From NCBI GenBank assembly GCA_047967505.1, contig CM106540.1: a stretch of DNA of 64,000 bases. The stretch is one strand, 5' to 3'. Below, one piece after another: positions 44,771-57,729 of this stretch. The position numbers were made by a program, and so were the translations under genes. Origin of the DNA: Dipteris shenzhenensis (lineage: Eukaryota > Polypodiophyta > Polypodiopsida > Gleicheniales). The notes under the pieces were generated by a model. It was not told the DNA's origin and ran no database searches. It worked only from the letters and a program-made list of their open reading frames with translations. The stretch's first letter is position 1. Each line of letters starts with the position of its first letter.

Positions 44771-45429
44771 CCATCCATTTCTTCTTCCTTCGCCATTGCC
44801 ACCACTCCCATCCCACATTTCCACCACGTCCCATACTCCTCCCATTTCCCAAAATCCCATATTTTCCCATCTCACCCTCCTCTTTTTCATCCCCTATTAA
44901 CTCCCCTCACTCATTTCACTCCCTTATTATCCTACTCCCCTATTACCTCCCCCTCTTCCATTCCATTCTTCCCTCCCCACTCTCACTTCCACTTCCCATT
45001 ACTCACTTGCCATTTGAAAACTATTAATATATTATTATACTATTTTTTATACTTATTATCATACACCCCTATTACTTCCCTCTCCCATTCCACTCCTCCC
45101 TCCTCACTCCCACTTCCACTTCCCATTACTCACTTGGTATACACATTTGCAAACTATTAATATATTATTATATGATTTTTTATACTATTTGCAAACTTAC
45201 ATGTGGGCAAAATCACAAGTGTCAAAGTGATCCTATTGTGGTCATACAACAACTGTGCTTTTATTCAAGGGTGCATTTATCCTCATCAACAAGCTTATTT
45301 CAGCTTTTATTTTGACACAATACTCAAGGTATGAAGTGCATAATTTGTACACTAGGTGTTTACTTTGTTGTATCAAAATTGTTTGTCACACACACACATA
45401 TATATACACACCGAGAATTTTCTAATATT
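44771..45429. other. Pyrimidine-rich to AT-rich spacer
   Basis: The interval contains a duplicated block TCACTCCCACTTCCACTTCC-CATTACTCACTTG (44960-45012 and 45078-45135) followed by TATTAATATATTATTATA. No gene is seen; frames of 146 and 171 codons are low-complexity Pro/Ser/His. Confidence 0.5.
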
Positions 45430-48400
45430 ATCACATCTACATTTCTCCGATGGGCACAAAACTTTGTACACGCCTCAAGCTAGGTCGTATTGACTTGCAT
45501 ACAAAGTGGTGCACCCATCCCATAAGTACTTGTTCAGATAACACACCTCCAAACGTATTTTATGACGATTGTGCATAACACTAGGAACAAAATGGTGTAT
45601 AATGTGCAATTGACTATGCAAAGCATATCCAATGGACACAAGACTTTGCACGTTCCTCAACCTAGGTAGTATTGACTTGTGTGCAAAGTGGCATCCCCAT
45701 CTGATAAGTACTTGTTTGAAAAATACACCTAGGATCGTGTTTTTTGATGGTTGTACATGACACCAAGGCAAAAACGGTATTTAATACTCAATCTACCATG
45801 TAAAGCATATCCGATGGGCACAATACTTTGCACGTGCCTCAAAAGCGATGGTATGGTATTCCATGCAAAGTGGAACGCCCATTCAATAAGTACTTGGTAT
45901 GATAATACTCCTAAGAGCGTGTTCTTTGACGGATGTGCATAACACTAGGGGAGAAACGGTGTATAATGTGTGATCCCCCATGCAAAGCATAACCGATAAA
46001 CACAATACTGTGCACGCACATCGACCTAGTTGAAATTGACTTTCTTGCAAAGTGGCTCCCCCATCTGACAAGTACTTTTTAGAATATCACACCTAGGACC
46101 ATGTTTTTTATTGGTTGTTGTCCATGACACTAAGGCAAAAACATTGTTTTATGCTTAATTGACAATGCAACACATATCCGATCATCACAATACTTTGCAC
46201 ACATCTTAACCTAGGTATTATTGACTTACATGCAAAGTGGCATGCCCATCCCATAAGTACTTGTCGAATAACACATCTAGGATCGCGTTTTTTGACGGTT
46301 GTGCATGACACTAAGGCTAAAATAGTATTTAATGCTTGTTCGACAATGCAAAGCATATCCGATGGGCACAATACTTTGCATGAGTCTCAACAATTGTGGT
46401 ATTGCATTGCATGCAAAGTGGTACACCCATCTGATAAGCAGTTGGTCGGATAACACACCTAAAATCATGTTTTTTTATGATTGTGCATGACATTGAGGCA
46501 CAAACGGAGTTTAATACGTGATATACCATGCAAAGTACATCCGATGGGCACAATACTTTGCATGCACCTCAACCTAGGTGTTATTGAGTTGCATGAAAAG
46601 TGGCATGTCGGTTAGATAAGTACTTGATCCGATAACACACCTAGGACCATGTTTTTTTACAAATGTGCTTGACACTAAGGCAAAAACGGTGTTTTATGCT
46701 TGATCAACAATGCAAAGCATATCCAATGGGCACAATACTTTGCACACACCTTCAGCTAGGTAGAATTGACTTACATGCAAAGTGGCACTCCCATCCCATA
46801 AGTGCTTGATCGGATAACATACCTAGCAGCGTGTTTTTTTTACGGATGTGCATGACACTAGAGCAAAAATAGTATTTAATGCTCGATCGACCATGCAAAG
46901 GATATCCGATGGGCACAACACTTTTCTTATGCCTCAACCTAGGTGGTATTGAAATGTTCTCAAAGAGGCACACCCATCCGATAAGTACTTGGTCAGATAA
47001 CACACCTAAGGGCGTGTTTTTTTGCGGATGTGCATATCACTAGAGAAAAAATGGTGTATAATGCGTGATCGACCATGCAAAGCATATCCGATGGTGACAA
47101 TACTTTTCACGCACCTCAACGTAGTTGAAAGGGACTTGCGTGCAAAGTGGAGCCCCCATTCGATAAGTACTTGTTTGAATAACACACCTACGGCCGTGTT
47201 TTTATATGGTTGTGCATGACACTAAGGCAAAAACGGTGTTTTATGCTTGATCGACAATGCAAATCATATCCGATGGGCACAATACTTTGCACACACCTTC
47301 AACTAGGTGGAATTAACTTACATGCAAAGTGGCACTTCCATCGCATAAGTACTTGATTGGATAACACACCTAGTAGCATGTTTTTTTACGGATGTGCATG
47401 ACACTAAGGCAAAAATGGTATTTAATGCTCGATCGACCATGCAAAGCATATCCGATGGGCACAATACTTTTCCTATGCCTTAACCTAGGTGGTATTGAAA
47501 TGTTCTCAAAGAGGCACACCCATCCGATAAGTACTTGGTCATATAACATACGTAAGGGCATGTTTTTTTGCGGATGTGCATATCACTATGGGAAAAACGA
47601 TGTATAATGCGTGATCGGCCATGCAAAGCATATCTGTTGGTCACAATACTTTGCATGCACCTCAACCTAGTTGAAAGATACTTGCATGCAAAGTGGATCC
47701 CCCATCTAATAAGTACTTGTTTGAATAACACACGTAGGACCATGTTTTTTTATGGTTGTGCATTACACTAAGGCAAAAACGGTGCTTTATGCTTGATCGA
47801 CAATGCAAAGCATATCCAATGGGCACAATACTTTGCACACACCTTCAAGTAGATGGAGTTGACTTACATGCAACGTGGCACACCCATCCCATAAGTGCTT
47901 GATCGTATAACATACCTAGGTGCATGTTTTTTTACAGATATGCATGACACTAGAGGAAAAATAGTATTTAATGCTCGATTGACCATGCAAAGGATATCCG
48001 ATGGGCACAACACTTTTCCTATGCCTCAACCTAGGTGGTATTGAAATGTTTTCAAAGAAGCACACCCATCCGATAAGTACTTGGTCAGATAACACACCTA
48101 AGGGTGTGTTTTTTTCGGATGTGCATATCACTAGGGGAAAAACGATGTATAATGCGTGATCGGCCATGCAAAGCATATCCGATGGTCACAATACTTTGCA
48201 CGCACCTCAATCTAGTTGAAGGACACTTGCATACAAAGTGGAGCCCCCATCTGATAAGTACTTGTTTGAATAGTTAACACACCTAGGACCGTGTTTTTTT
48301 ATGGTTGTGCATTACACTAAGGCAAAAACGGTGTTTTATGCTTGATCCACAATGCAAAGCATATACGATGGGCACAATACTTTGAACATACCTTCAACTA

Positions 48401-51400
48401 TGTGGGATTGACTTACATGCAAAGTGGCACTCCAATCCCATAAGTGCTTGATCGAATAACATACCTAGTTGCTTGTTTTTTTACGGATGTGCATGACATT
48501 AGAGCAAAAATAGTATTTAATGCTCGATCGACCATGCAAAGGATATCCCATGGGTACAATACTTTTCCTACACCTTAACCTAGGTGGTATGGAAATGTTC
48601 TCAAAGCCGCACACCCATCCGATAAGTACTTGGTCAGATAACACACCTAAGGGCATCTTTTTTTGCCGATGTGCATATCACTACCGGAAAAATGTTGTAT
48701 AATGTGTAATCGACCATGCAGAGCATATTAGATGGTGACAATACTTTGCACGCATCTCAACCTAGTTGAAACGGACTTGTGTGCAAAGTGGAGCCCCCAT
48801 CCGATAAGTAGCTCTTTGATTAACACACCTAGGACCGTGTCTTTTCATGGTTGTGCATGACACTAAGGCAAAAATGGTGTTTTATGCTTGATCAACAATG
48901 CCAAGCATATCCGATGGGCACAATACTTTGCACACGCCTTAAACTAGGTGGAATTAACTTACATGCAAAGTGGCACTACCATCCCATAAGTGCTTGATCG
49001 GATAACACACCTAGCAGCGTGTTTTTTTACGGATGTGCATGACACTAGAGCAAAAATAGTATTTAATGCTCGATCGACCATGCAAAGGATATCCGATGGG
49101 CACAACACTTTTCCTACACCTCAACTTATGTGGTATTGAAATGTTCTCAAAGAGGCAAACCCATCCGATAAGTACTTGGTCAGATAACACACCTAAGGGC
49201 ATATTTTTTTGCAGATGTGCATATCACTAGGGAAAAAACAGTGTATAATGCATGATTGACCATGCAAAGCATATCCGATGGTGACAATACTTTGCGCGCA
49301 CCTCAATGTAGTTGAAAGGGACTTGCGTGCAAAGTGGAGCCCCCATCCGATAAGTACTTGTTTGAATAACACTCCTAGGGCCGTGTTTTTATATGGTTGT
49401 GCATGACACTAAGGCAAAAATGGTGTTTTATGCTTGATCGACACTGCAAAGCATATCCAATGGGCACAATACCTTGCACACACCTTCAACTAGGTGGAAT
49501 GGACTTACATGCAAAGTGGCACACCCGTCCCATAAGTGCTTGATCGGATAACACACCTAGCAGCGTGTTTTTTTACGGATGTGCATGACACTAAGGCAAA
49601 AATGGTATTTAATGCTCGATCGACCATGCAAAGCATATCCGATGGGCACAATACTTTTCCTACGCCTTAACCTAGGTGGTATTGAAATGTTCTCAAAGAG
49701 GCTCACCCATCCGGTAAGTACTTGGTCAGATAACATACCTAAGGGCGTGTTTTTTTGCGGATGTGCATAACACTACAGGAAAAACGTTGTATAATGCGTA
49801 ATTGACCATGCAGAGCATATCCGATGGTGACAATACTTTGCACGCATATCAACCTAATTGAAACGGACTTGCGTGCAAACTGGAGCCCCCATCCGATAAG
49901 TACTTGTTTGATTAGTTCACACCTAGGACCGTGTTTTTTCATGGTTGTGCATGACACTAAGGCAAAAACGGTGTTTTATGCTTGATCGACAATGCAAAGC
50001 ATATTCGATGGGCACAATACTTTGCACACACCTTCAAATAGGTGGAATTGAATTACATGCAAAGTGGCACGCCCATCCCATAAGTGCTTGATCGGATAAC
50101 ATACCTAGCAGCGTGATTTTTTACGGATGTGCATGACACTAAGGCAAAAATGGTATTTATTGCTCGATCAACCATGCAAAGCATATCTAATGGGCACAAG
50201 ACTTTTCCTACGCCTCAACCTAGGTGGTATTGAAATGTTCTCAAAGAGGCACACCCATCCGATAAGTACTTGCTCGGATAACACACCTAAGGGCGTGTTT
50301 TTTTGTCGATGTGCATATCACTAGGGAAAAAACGGTGTATAAGGCATGATCGACCATGCAAAGCATATCCAATGATGACAATACTTTGCACGCACCTCAA
50401 CCTAGTTGAAACGGACTTGCGTGCAAAGTGGAGCCCCCATCCGATAAGTACTTGTTTGAATAACATACCTTGGACCGTGTTTTTATATGGTTGTGCATGA
50501 CACTAAGGCAAAAACGATGTTTTATGCTTGATCCACAATGCAAAGCATATTCAATGGGCACAATACTTTGCACACACCTTCAACTAGGTGGAATTGAATT
50601 ACATGCAAAGTGGCATTCCCATCACACAAGTACTTGATCGGATAACACACCTAGCGCGTGTTTTTTTACGGATGTGCATGACACTAAGGCAAAAATGGTA
50701 TTTAATGCTCGATCGACCATGCAAAGCATATCCGATGGGCACAATACTTTTCCTATGCCTTAACCTAGGTGGTATTGAAATGTCCTCAAAGAGACACACC
50801 CATCCGATAAGTACTTGGTCAGATAACATACTAAGGGTGTGTTTTTTTACGGATGTGCATATCACTACCGGAAAAATATTGTATAATGCGTAATCGACCA
50901 TGCAAAGCATATCCGATGGTGACAATACTTTGCACGCATCTTAACCTAGTTGAAACGGACTTGCATGGAAAGTGGAGCCCCCATTCGATAAGTACTTATT
51001 TGATTAACACACCTAGGACGGTGTTTTTTTATGGTTGTGCATGACACTAAGGCAAAAACGGTGTTTTATGCTTGATCGACAATGCAAAGCATATCCGATG
51101 GGCACAATACTTTGCACACACCTTCAACTGGGTGGAATTGACTTACATGCAAAGTGGCACGCCCGTCCCATAAGTGCTTGATCAGATAAGATACCTAGTA
51201 CTGTGTTTTTTTCGGATGTGCATGATGCTAGAGCAAAAATAGTATTTAATGCTCGATCGACCATGCAAAGGATATCCGATGGGCATAACACTTTCCCTAC
51301 GCCTCAACCTAGGTGGTATTAAAATGTTCTAAAAGAGACACACCCATCTGATAAGTACTTGGTCAGATAACACACCTAAGGGCATGTTTTTTTGCGGATG

Positions 51401-51905
51401 TGCATATGACTAGGGGAAAAACGGTGTATAATGTGTGATCGGCCATGCAAAGCATATCTGATGGTGACAGTACTTTGCACGCACCTCAATCTAGTTGAAA
51501 AGGACTTGCATACAAAGTGGAGCCCCCATCTGATAAGTACTTGTTCGATTAACACACCTAGGACCGTGTTTTTTCATGGTTGTGCATGACACTAAGGCAA
51601 AAACGGTGTTTTATGCTTGATTGACAATGCAAAGCATATCTGATGGGCACAATACTTTGCACACACCTTTAACTAGGTGGAATTGACTTACATGGAAAGT
51701 GGCATGCCCATCCCATAAGTGCTTTTCGGATAACATACCTAGCAGCGTGTTTTTTTACGGATGTGCATGACACTAGAGCAAAAATAGTTTAATGCTCGAT
51801 CGACCATGCAAAGGATATCTGATGGGCACAACACTTTTCCTAGGCCTCAACCTAGGTGGTATTGAAATGTTCTCAAAGAGGCACACCCATCCGATAAGTA
51901 CTTGG
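45430..51905. repeat. 182-bp satellite with 546-bp higher-order repeat
   Basis: About 35 head-to-tail monomers of 182 bp each contain AAGCATATCCGATGGGCACA, AAGTACTTG..ATAACACACCT and TGTGCATGACACTAAGGCAA. From about 46,900 three monomer types alternate. One has GCCTCAACCTAGGTGGTATT, one CCTTCAACTAGGTGGAATTG and one CTCAACCTAGTTGAAACGGA. The first type recurs at 46931, 47477, 48023, 48572, 49118, 49664, 50212, 50757, 51301 and 51844, a spacing of 543-549. Because 546 is divisible by three, similar short frames reappear in each unit, but they are not genes. Confidence 0.95.
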
Positions 51906-51999
51906 GGTGGTAGCAAGCTAAGGGTGTCCACTTCCGGACCACTTTCGGGTGAGTGTGATACCCGCTCGAGTGAAAATACAAAGGTTTTGCTTCGGTCTC

Positions 52000-52655
52000 T
52001 AATACCTCGATCGAGGTATTAGTTCCAATGAAAATCACACACGAGGACAACCGAGCCAAGCCAATACCTCGATCGAGGTGCTGGGCTTTTTTCACCGCGG
52101 ACCGAGCCTATACCTCCATCGAGGTGCTGGCAAGCCACCTATACATGCCACATCTACCTCGTTCGAGGTATCCTGGCAATCCAGCTAAACCTTGATCGAG
52201 GTAATGTGGCATGTCCAGCACACCTCGATCGAGGTATGTGCCATCCGACAGGGTAGCTGACAGGGCAGATGACATACCTCGATCGAGGTATGCTGGACCG
52301 ATGACTTGGCCACATGTCGAATATGTCAATCGAGACATGTGGCATCCGGTTGCTGCCGACATACCTCGATCGAGGTATCGTGGCATGTCAATACCTCGAT
52401 TGAGGTAGATGTTCCGAGATGTATGGGCATGTCACAATACCTCAATCGAGGTATTGTGGCATGTCTATACCTCGATCAAGGTAGATGTAACGAGATGTAT
52501 GGGCATGTCACAATACCTCGATCGAGGTATCGTGGCATGTTTATACCTCGATCCGATATGTTGCATGCGAAATACCTCGATCGAGGTAGGGAAACCCTAA
52601 ATTTTCTTATAAAAGGAGAGTGACACCCCTCATTCTGCATACCTCGATCGAGCTC
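52000..52655. repeat. Array of TACCTCGATCGAGGTA palindromes
   Basis: About fifteen exact or near-exact copies of this 16-bp perfect palindrome lie at 52003, 52062, 52108, 52155, 52186, 52221, 52275, 52363, 52391, 52437, 52469, 52513, 52540, 52571 and 52640 (approximate starts). Spacings are irregular, 26-88 bases. TGGCATGT and ATGTATGGGCATGTCACA recur between them. The last copies lie on either side of a TATA box. This looks like clustered sites for a dimeric DNA-binding protein. Confidence 0.9.
52608..52615 (+). promoter_or_regulatory. TATA box
   Basis: TATAAAAG lies 30-45 bases after the penultimate palindrome and about 124 bases before the ATG at 52739. Start of transcription would be expected near 52640. 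Confidence 0.6.
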
Positions 52656-52779
52656 CTCCTCATCGACCGATTTCGAATTTGCAGGACGTCGACGGAATTG
52701 CGCCAGCGACGGAGAGCGACCGACGGACATCGACGAAGATGGACGGAGCGGGAGAGTCCAGGTAGGGTTTTTTTTATGT

Positions 52780-54460
52780 AGCTTTTTTTTTTTGCTAAAA
52801 TTTAATTAAATTTTAGTTTATAGGAAAAATTATAAAAATTTCTAAATTTCAAATGCATTTTAATGTTTTTTTGAAATTTTTGAATTACGACAATTTTTTT
52901 TTTTAATGTGAAAATGAAAAAAAGAAGTTTTCATTAGAGCTATTTTTATTAAATAAAAAAACTTTCATAGGAATAATTATAAAATATTTCTAAATTTCAA
53001 ATGCATTTGTAAATTTTTTAAATTTTTGAATTACGACATTTTTAATTTAAAATGTGAAAATTTTAAATTTAAAAAACAATTAAATTTTAGTTCACAGGAA
53101 TAATTATAAAATATTTTTAAATTTGAAATGTATTTTAAAGTTTTTTTTAAATTTTTGAATTACGATATTTTTTATTCAAAATTTGAAAATGTAAAAATTC
53201 TGTTTTTCAAAATCATCTTTGAAAAAAAAGAGATTAAAGTTATTTTTTAAATTAGAGCTATTTTTAATTAAATAAAAAAACGTTTAAATTTTAGTTCACA
53301 GGAATAATTATAAAATATTTTTAAATTTGAAATGCATTTTAAAGTTTTTTTTAAATTTTGGAATTACGACATTTTTAATTCAAAATGTGAAAATGTAAAA
53401 ATTTTGTTTTTTAAAATCATCTTTGAAAAAAAAGAGATTAAAGTTATTTTTTAAATTAGAGCTATTTTTATTTAAATAAAAAAACGTTTAAATTTTAGTT
53501 CATAGGAATAATTATAAAATATTTCAAATTTCAAATGCATTTTAAATTTTTATTTAAAATGTGAAAATGTAAAAATTAGGTTTTTAAAAATCATCTTTGG
53601 AAAAAAAGAGATTAAAATTATTTTTTTAAATTAGAGCTATTTTTATTGAAATAAAAAACGTTTGAATCTTAGTTTATAGGAATAATTATAAAATATTTTT
53701 AAAATTGAAATGCATTTTAAAGTTTTTTTAAATTATTTTTGGAATTACATAATTTTTTATTTAAAATGTGAAAATGTAAATATTTTGTTTTTAAAATCAT
53801 CTTTAAAAAAAAAGAGATTAAAGTTATTTTTTAAATTAGTGCTATTTTTATTTAAATAAAGAAACGTTTAAATTTTAGTTTATAGGAATAATTATAAAAT
53901 ATTTCTAAATTTGAAATGCATTTTAAAGTTTTTTTAATTATTTTTGGAATTACGTAATTTTTTATTTAAAGCCTGAAAATATATATTTTTTGTTTTTTGA
54001 AATCATCTTTTAAAAAAAAGAGATTAAAGATATTTTTTTTATTAGTGTTATTTATATTTAAATAGAAAAACGTTTAAATTTTATTTTTAAAAATGATCTT
54101 TTAAAAAAAAGAAAATAAGAGTTTAAGTTAGTGAAGTTTGTATTTAAATGTCAAAAAGTATATAATTTATTTTTAAAAATAATCTATTAAAAAAAATTTA
54201 TAAGTGAAGTTTACAAATTACTGAAGTTTTGAATTTAATATAACGTTTAAATTTTGTTTTTAGAAATCATGTATCAAGAACAAGAAAATAAGAATTTTGT
54301 TAAAATAAGAAAATCATGTATTAAAAACAAGAAAACAAGAAAACAAGAACAAGAAAAAGAGAGATTAAAGTAGGTTTTATGCTATTTTTGAAATTGGTGC
54401 TATTTTTATTTAAATAAAAATACGTTTAAATTTTAGTCTTCAAAACGATCTTTTAAAAAA
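52780..54460. repeat. AT-rich tandem repeat inside the long intron
   Basis: Seven or eight degenerate units of about 205 bp repeat AGTTCACAGGAATAATTATA, AAATGCATTTTAAAGTTTTT, AAAATCATCTTTGAAAAAAA and GAGATTAAAGTTATTTTTTA. Unit starts are visible near 52808, 52966, 53088, 53290, 53494, 53669 and 53875. The array makes up most of the first intron of the RING-like gene. Confidence 0.75.
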
Positions 54461-55378
54461 TCATCTTTTATGTGGAATATTATAGATTATATAGTTGGTT
54501 AAGAGTTGTTTCATAATTTAGGTAGAGTAAGTAGGCTGTATAAAACACCACATGGGCATTATCCCTAAAACACCACACCACATGGGCAAAGACCCCAACA
54601 CTAGAGTGGTTAGATGCATAAGCATATGGCTAATTGAATCTTCTAAATGCACCAGCACATCGAAAACACATACGTAATTTATGATTGTCCAAAGGTCTCC
54701 TCTCTCCCCAAGCATGGGAACCAAGTGATGATCTATAGGAATGGCCACTAGTTGAGGTGGATTGCCCAACCAAAATAGATAATATTGAAAAGGCTTAATT
54801 ATTTTCTCAAAGTTCTCGCTTTAAAAGGTCTGTAGTGTCAACCCGCTCTCTTTTTTAATGTGTAGTCCGAGAAATACTAGATGCACCTTGCTTGTGTATC
54901 GTTCAAAGTAATGTATTAGGTATCCTTCTATCTCCTCCATATCTATTGCAAACCCAAGGCAGTAAAGCATTCAAAGAAGGTCTTATTAACCAAACCTCTC
55001 CACTATCTGTCCTTAGTATAGGGGCCATAAGTGGACAATGTGGTCCTTACACCACATGTGGAAAAGTTTCATATTGGATAAAAAGTGAAAAAGGGAAACA
55101 TATAAGGAAAAAATATTTGAGACATCTAAGTTTAAAAATGCAACAACTAGAGTTTGAAAAAATTTTAATCAAAATTAAGAATTTTTAATAATATTGAGTT
55201 TGATAAACATAATATTGAGCCACACATTTGGCCCATCTACCGGTAGGTGCATAGGATGATCCCAACGACCTCCTTTCTCATCAAGGAGTACGTACAAATA
55301 GTTTTCATTACGTAAATAGATTATAAGTCATATTGAATAGAATATTATTTTCATTACCCAAATAGAATATTAATTTCC
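54461..55378. other. Intron remainder, nothing recognised
   Basis: The interval contains a small duplication (AACACCACATGGGCA at 54544 and 54570) and a plus-strand frame of 98 codons (54892-55188) with GLINQTSPLSVLSIGAISGQ and a CGPYTTCG stretch. It could be a fragment of a copia-type polyprotein but is too short to assign. Confidence 0.35.
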
Positions 55379-57318
55379 ATGTGTTTTTTTTGTGCATGCG
55401 CCAGCCAGCGCACAGGTTCTAGCACCACTATTCGTATGCAGATAGAGATGCTGAGAGCTGAGATGAGGGCACTGCAGGATGCTAGGGCACCCCCTCACTT
55501 GGTTGCGAGTCTAGATTTAGTTATTGAGGCTCTGGGTCGATTGGACACAGTTAAGGACATTGTGGATAGCTTTCAGGCACAGGCTAAGGCAGAGATCACT
55601 GGTGGTGGCTTGGATTGGAGAGCCATTCGACAGTTGTTTGAGCGTGAGTCACATCACAGGTAGGCCTTAGAGGATATGTTTTGGGATGGTCACACCGAGG
55701 CGATGCGACCACGATTAGGGCTCCCCTTGCATATTTTACGTTGTAGGCACCCCATCATAGCAGCACACATTTATCCGAGATATCTCGCTGTGAATGGTGG
55801 TCGATTGCCTCACAACCGTCAGATAGCCAGGTCATTTGCCATGCAGCTATATGCTGAGTTTGTGCTTGGTCATCGGGTAGACTACCTTAGTACCCATCCA
55901 TTTAGGAGCGGGACATGGTAGGATGGGGCGTCAAGAGCATCAGATTGTAGGTGTTTGGCGTCGACGTGAGGCACCAGAGTTGCACACCATCCCTGCATCG
56001 ACATTGCGAGCTGTTGGAGGACAGATTAGTGGGGATGTTCATTCAGTGGCATCATCCTTGTAGCACATGGTCTCTGCCCTATCGAGATCACTTCCAATTC
56101 CACCTCCCCCACCTCGATCATCGATGGAGCCTCCCACATCTACACCACCTCCCACATCTACACTGCCTCAGCACGAGTCGGAGGCTCGAGACGCACGGAT
56201 TGCAGAGTTGGAGGCATTGTTGGCCGAGTCTAGGGATGAGGTTAGTTATTTTAATTATGTTAGTTTATTTTTTTGTAGCGTGTTTTGAACTGAAGTTTTT
56301 TGGTTAATTCTCACCATGTATGCGACATGTTTGCATTGCAGGCACATCTATTGCGTCAGGAGATGGAGTCTCACATACGACTGTTGCAGACAGATTTGAA
56401 GGAGCAGAGGATTCGGACACGCATAGCATACCATCGTGCGGAGCACTATATTTTGCAGTTGAGGCATATTAGTCGTGATCCATCTCGCCATAGGATCGAC
56501 CCCAGTGTGGCCCTATACTTCGCTCCTCCTATAGATGTGCCAACTAGGACACCCATAGACGCAGCAGTCATAGCCAGGCTTCCTACTGCCACTTGCGTCC
56601 TTTGCCACGAGGAGTTTGACACCATAGGGTGGTTTGGACTAGGGTGCGGCCACATCGCACATCTCCATTGCATGACCCGCCACATGGTGGCATGATCAGT
56701 GTGCCCTGTATGCTTTGCTGACATTGATGTGGCCACATACACAGGACTAGGCATGGATGATCTATATCCTGGTCATTGTCAGGCATTGATCCATTCGCCC
56801 GCGTAGTCTTGACAGAGCACTACAGGGAGGAGGCACAGAGAGCATTGCTGATGCAGGAGGGTGCTAATACAGCGGTGGTTGCAGCATGCATTCCACGATG
56901 CTTTTCATATGGTGATTTCATGCCAGGTGACGAGGCACGAGAAGAGAAGGCACGCCGGATTGAGCGAGAGGCAGAGCTACAGACATCATTGTAGCAGTGG
57001 GTGGAGCAGCAGCTAGGGCGAGGCTGAGACCAGCGTCTTCTACATGTAGAGACGATTACTCACGCTAGATTTGAGGCGGCACGAGTATTCACAGATGCAC
57101 GGCTATGGGAGCTGAGATGCGCATACATAGAGGAGGTGAGGGAGGCAGAGATGGCAGCAGTGGTGCATGCAGCATGCCGTCCTCTTCATCAGGATAAGGC
57201 TGGCCCATCTCATGCAGGTGATGAGGCTGGCCCATCTGAGCTGGCTTTGCCTGAGGGCACACAGTGGAAGGTTGGGCAGTGGGTCATACAGGAGCCATGT
57301 CAGCGTTCCATTAGATGA

Positions 57319-57729
57319 TCATATGTAGAGTTATCAGATTCTGATTCAGGATGATTGTTTAGGCTTCACACATTTCTTGTATAGGGATGCACTTCTGCAG
57401 CATGATGATGATGATGTACACATTCATTTTGGTACTTTCATGATATTGTTCTTACTTTTATGATGTATGAGCATTTTCATACTTTCATGATGTTCTTCAC
57501 ACTTTGTTTATCTCAGTTTATAGTTTGTTTAAATGTAACATAAACATTTAAAATTAGGAGTATGATTTTGAATTTCGAATATCTCAATTCACACATCTAA
57601 TACATAAGGTATTTAAAAAAGAATGCCATGTGAAGTAATTGTAAACATTACGCATTGAAAAAGTGTTCAAGTTCCAACTTTATCATTTTGAATATCATAT
57701 TGAATTTCGTATATATCAACGCTTGCAAT
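57319..57729. other. 3' flank of the RING-like gene
   Basis: The interval is AT-rich with repeated CTTTCATGAT (57430-57500). It includes the first diverged pieces of the downstream array (ATTTCGAATATCTCAATTCA at 57571 and 57805). No gene was seen. Confidence 0.4.

Larger units (their letters stand above)
52739..57318 (+). pseudogene. Coiled-coil/RING-like protein gene, decayed
   Basis: A 23-base coding exon (ATG at 52739, MDGAGES) ends at CCAG|GTAGGG. An acceptor at 55404 (TGCATGCGCCAG) joins it in phase to SQRTGSSTTIRMQIEMLRAE. Next come MFWDGHTEAMRPRLGLPLH, AAHIYPRYLAVNGGRLPHNR, a Pro-rich stretch (about 56090-56170), DARIAELEALLAE, an intron (about 56242-56340) and a helical stretch (LLRQEMESHIRLLQTDLKEQ). 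A RING-like zinc motif follows: CVLCHEEF, then CGHIAHLHC, then CPVCFADI (56598-56730). The C-terminal part includes EHYREEAQRALLMQEG and REAEMAAVVHAACRP to 57318. Stops at 55661, 55919, 56035, 56694 (within the RING), 56992 and 57026 and frame changes near 55920 and 56760 disable it. RING proteins are usually ubiquitin ligases; here that is only a family expectation. Confidence 0.5.

Noticed and set aside
45475-51905. Many 60-108-codon frames with similar sequences
   Set aside because: They repeat with the satellite's 546-bp unit, whose length is a multiple of three. There is no start context, and both strands are equally open.
45430-52655. CRISPR-like array
   Set aside because: The repeats are either 182-bp satellite monomers or short palindromes with irregular spacing. 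There are no uniform unique spacers and no cas genes, and the DNA is eukaryotic.
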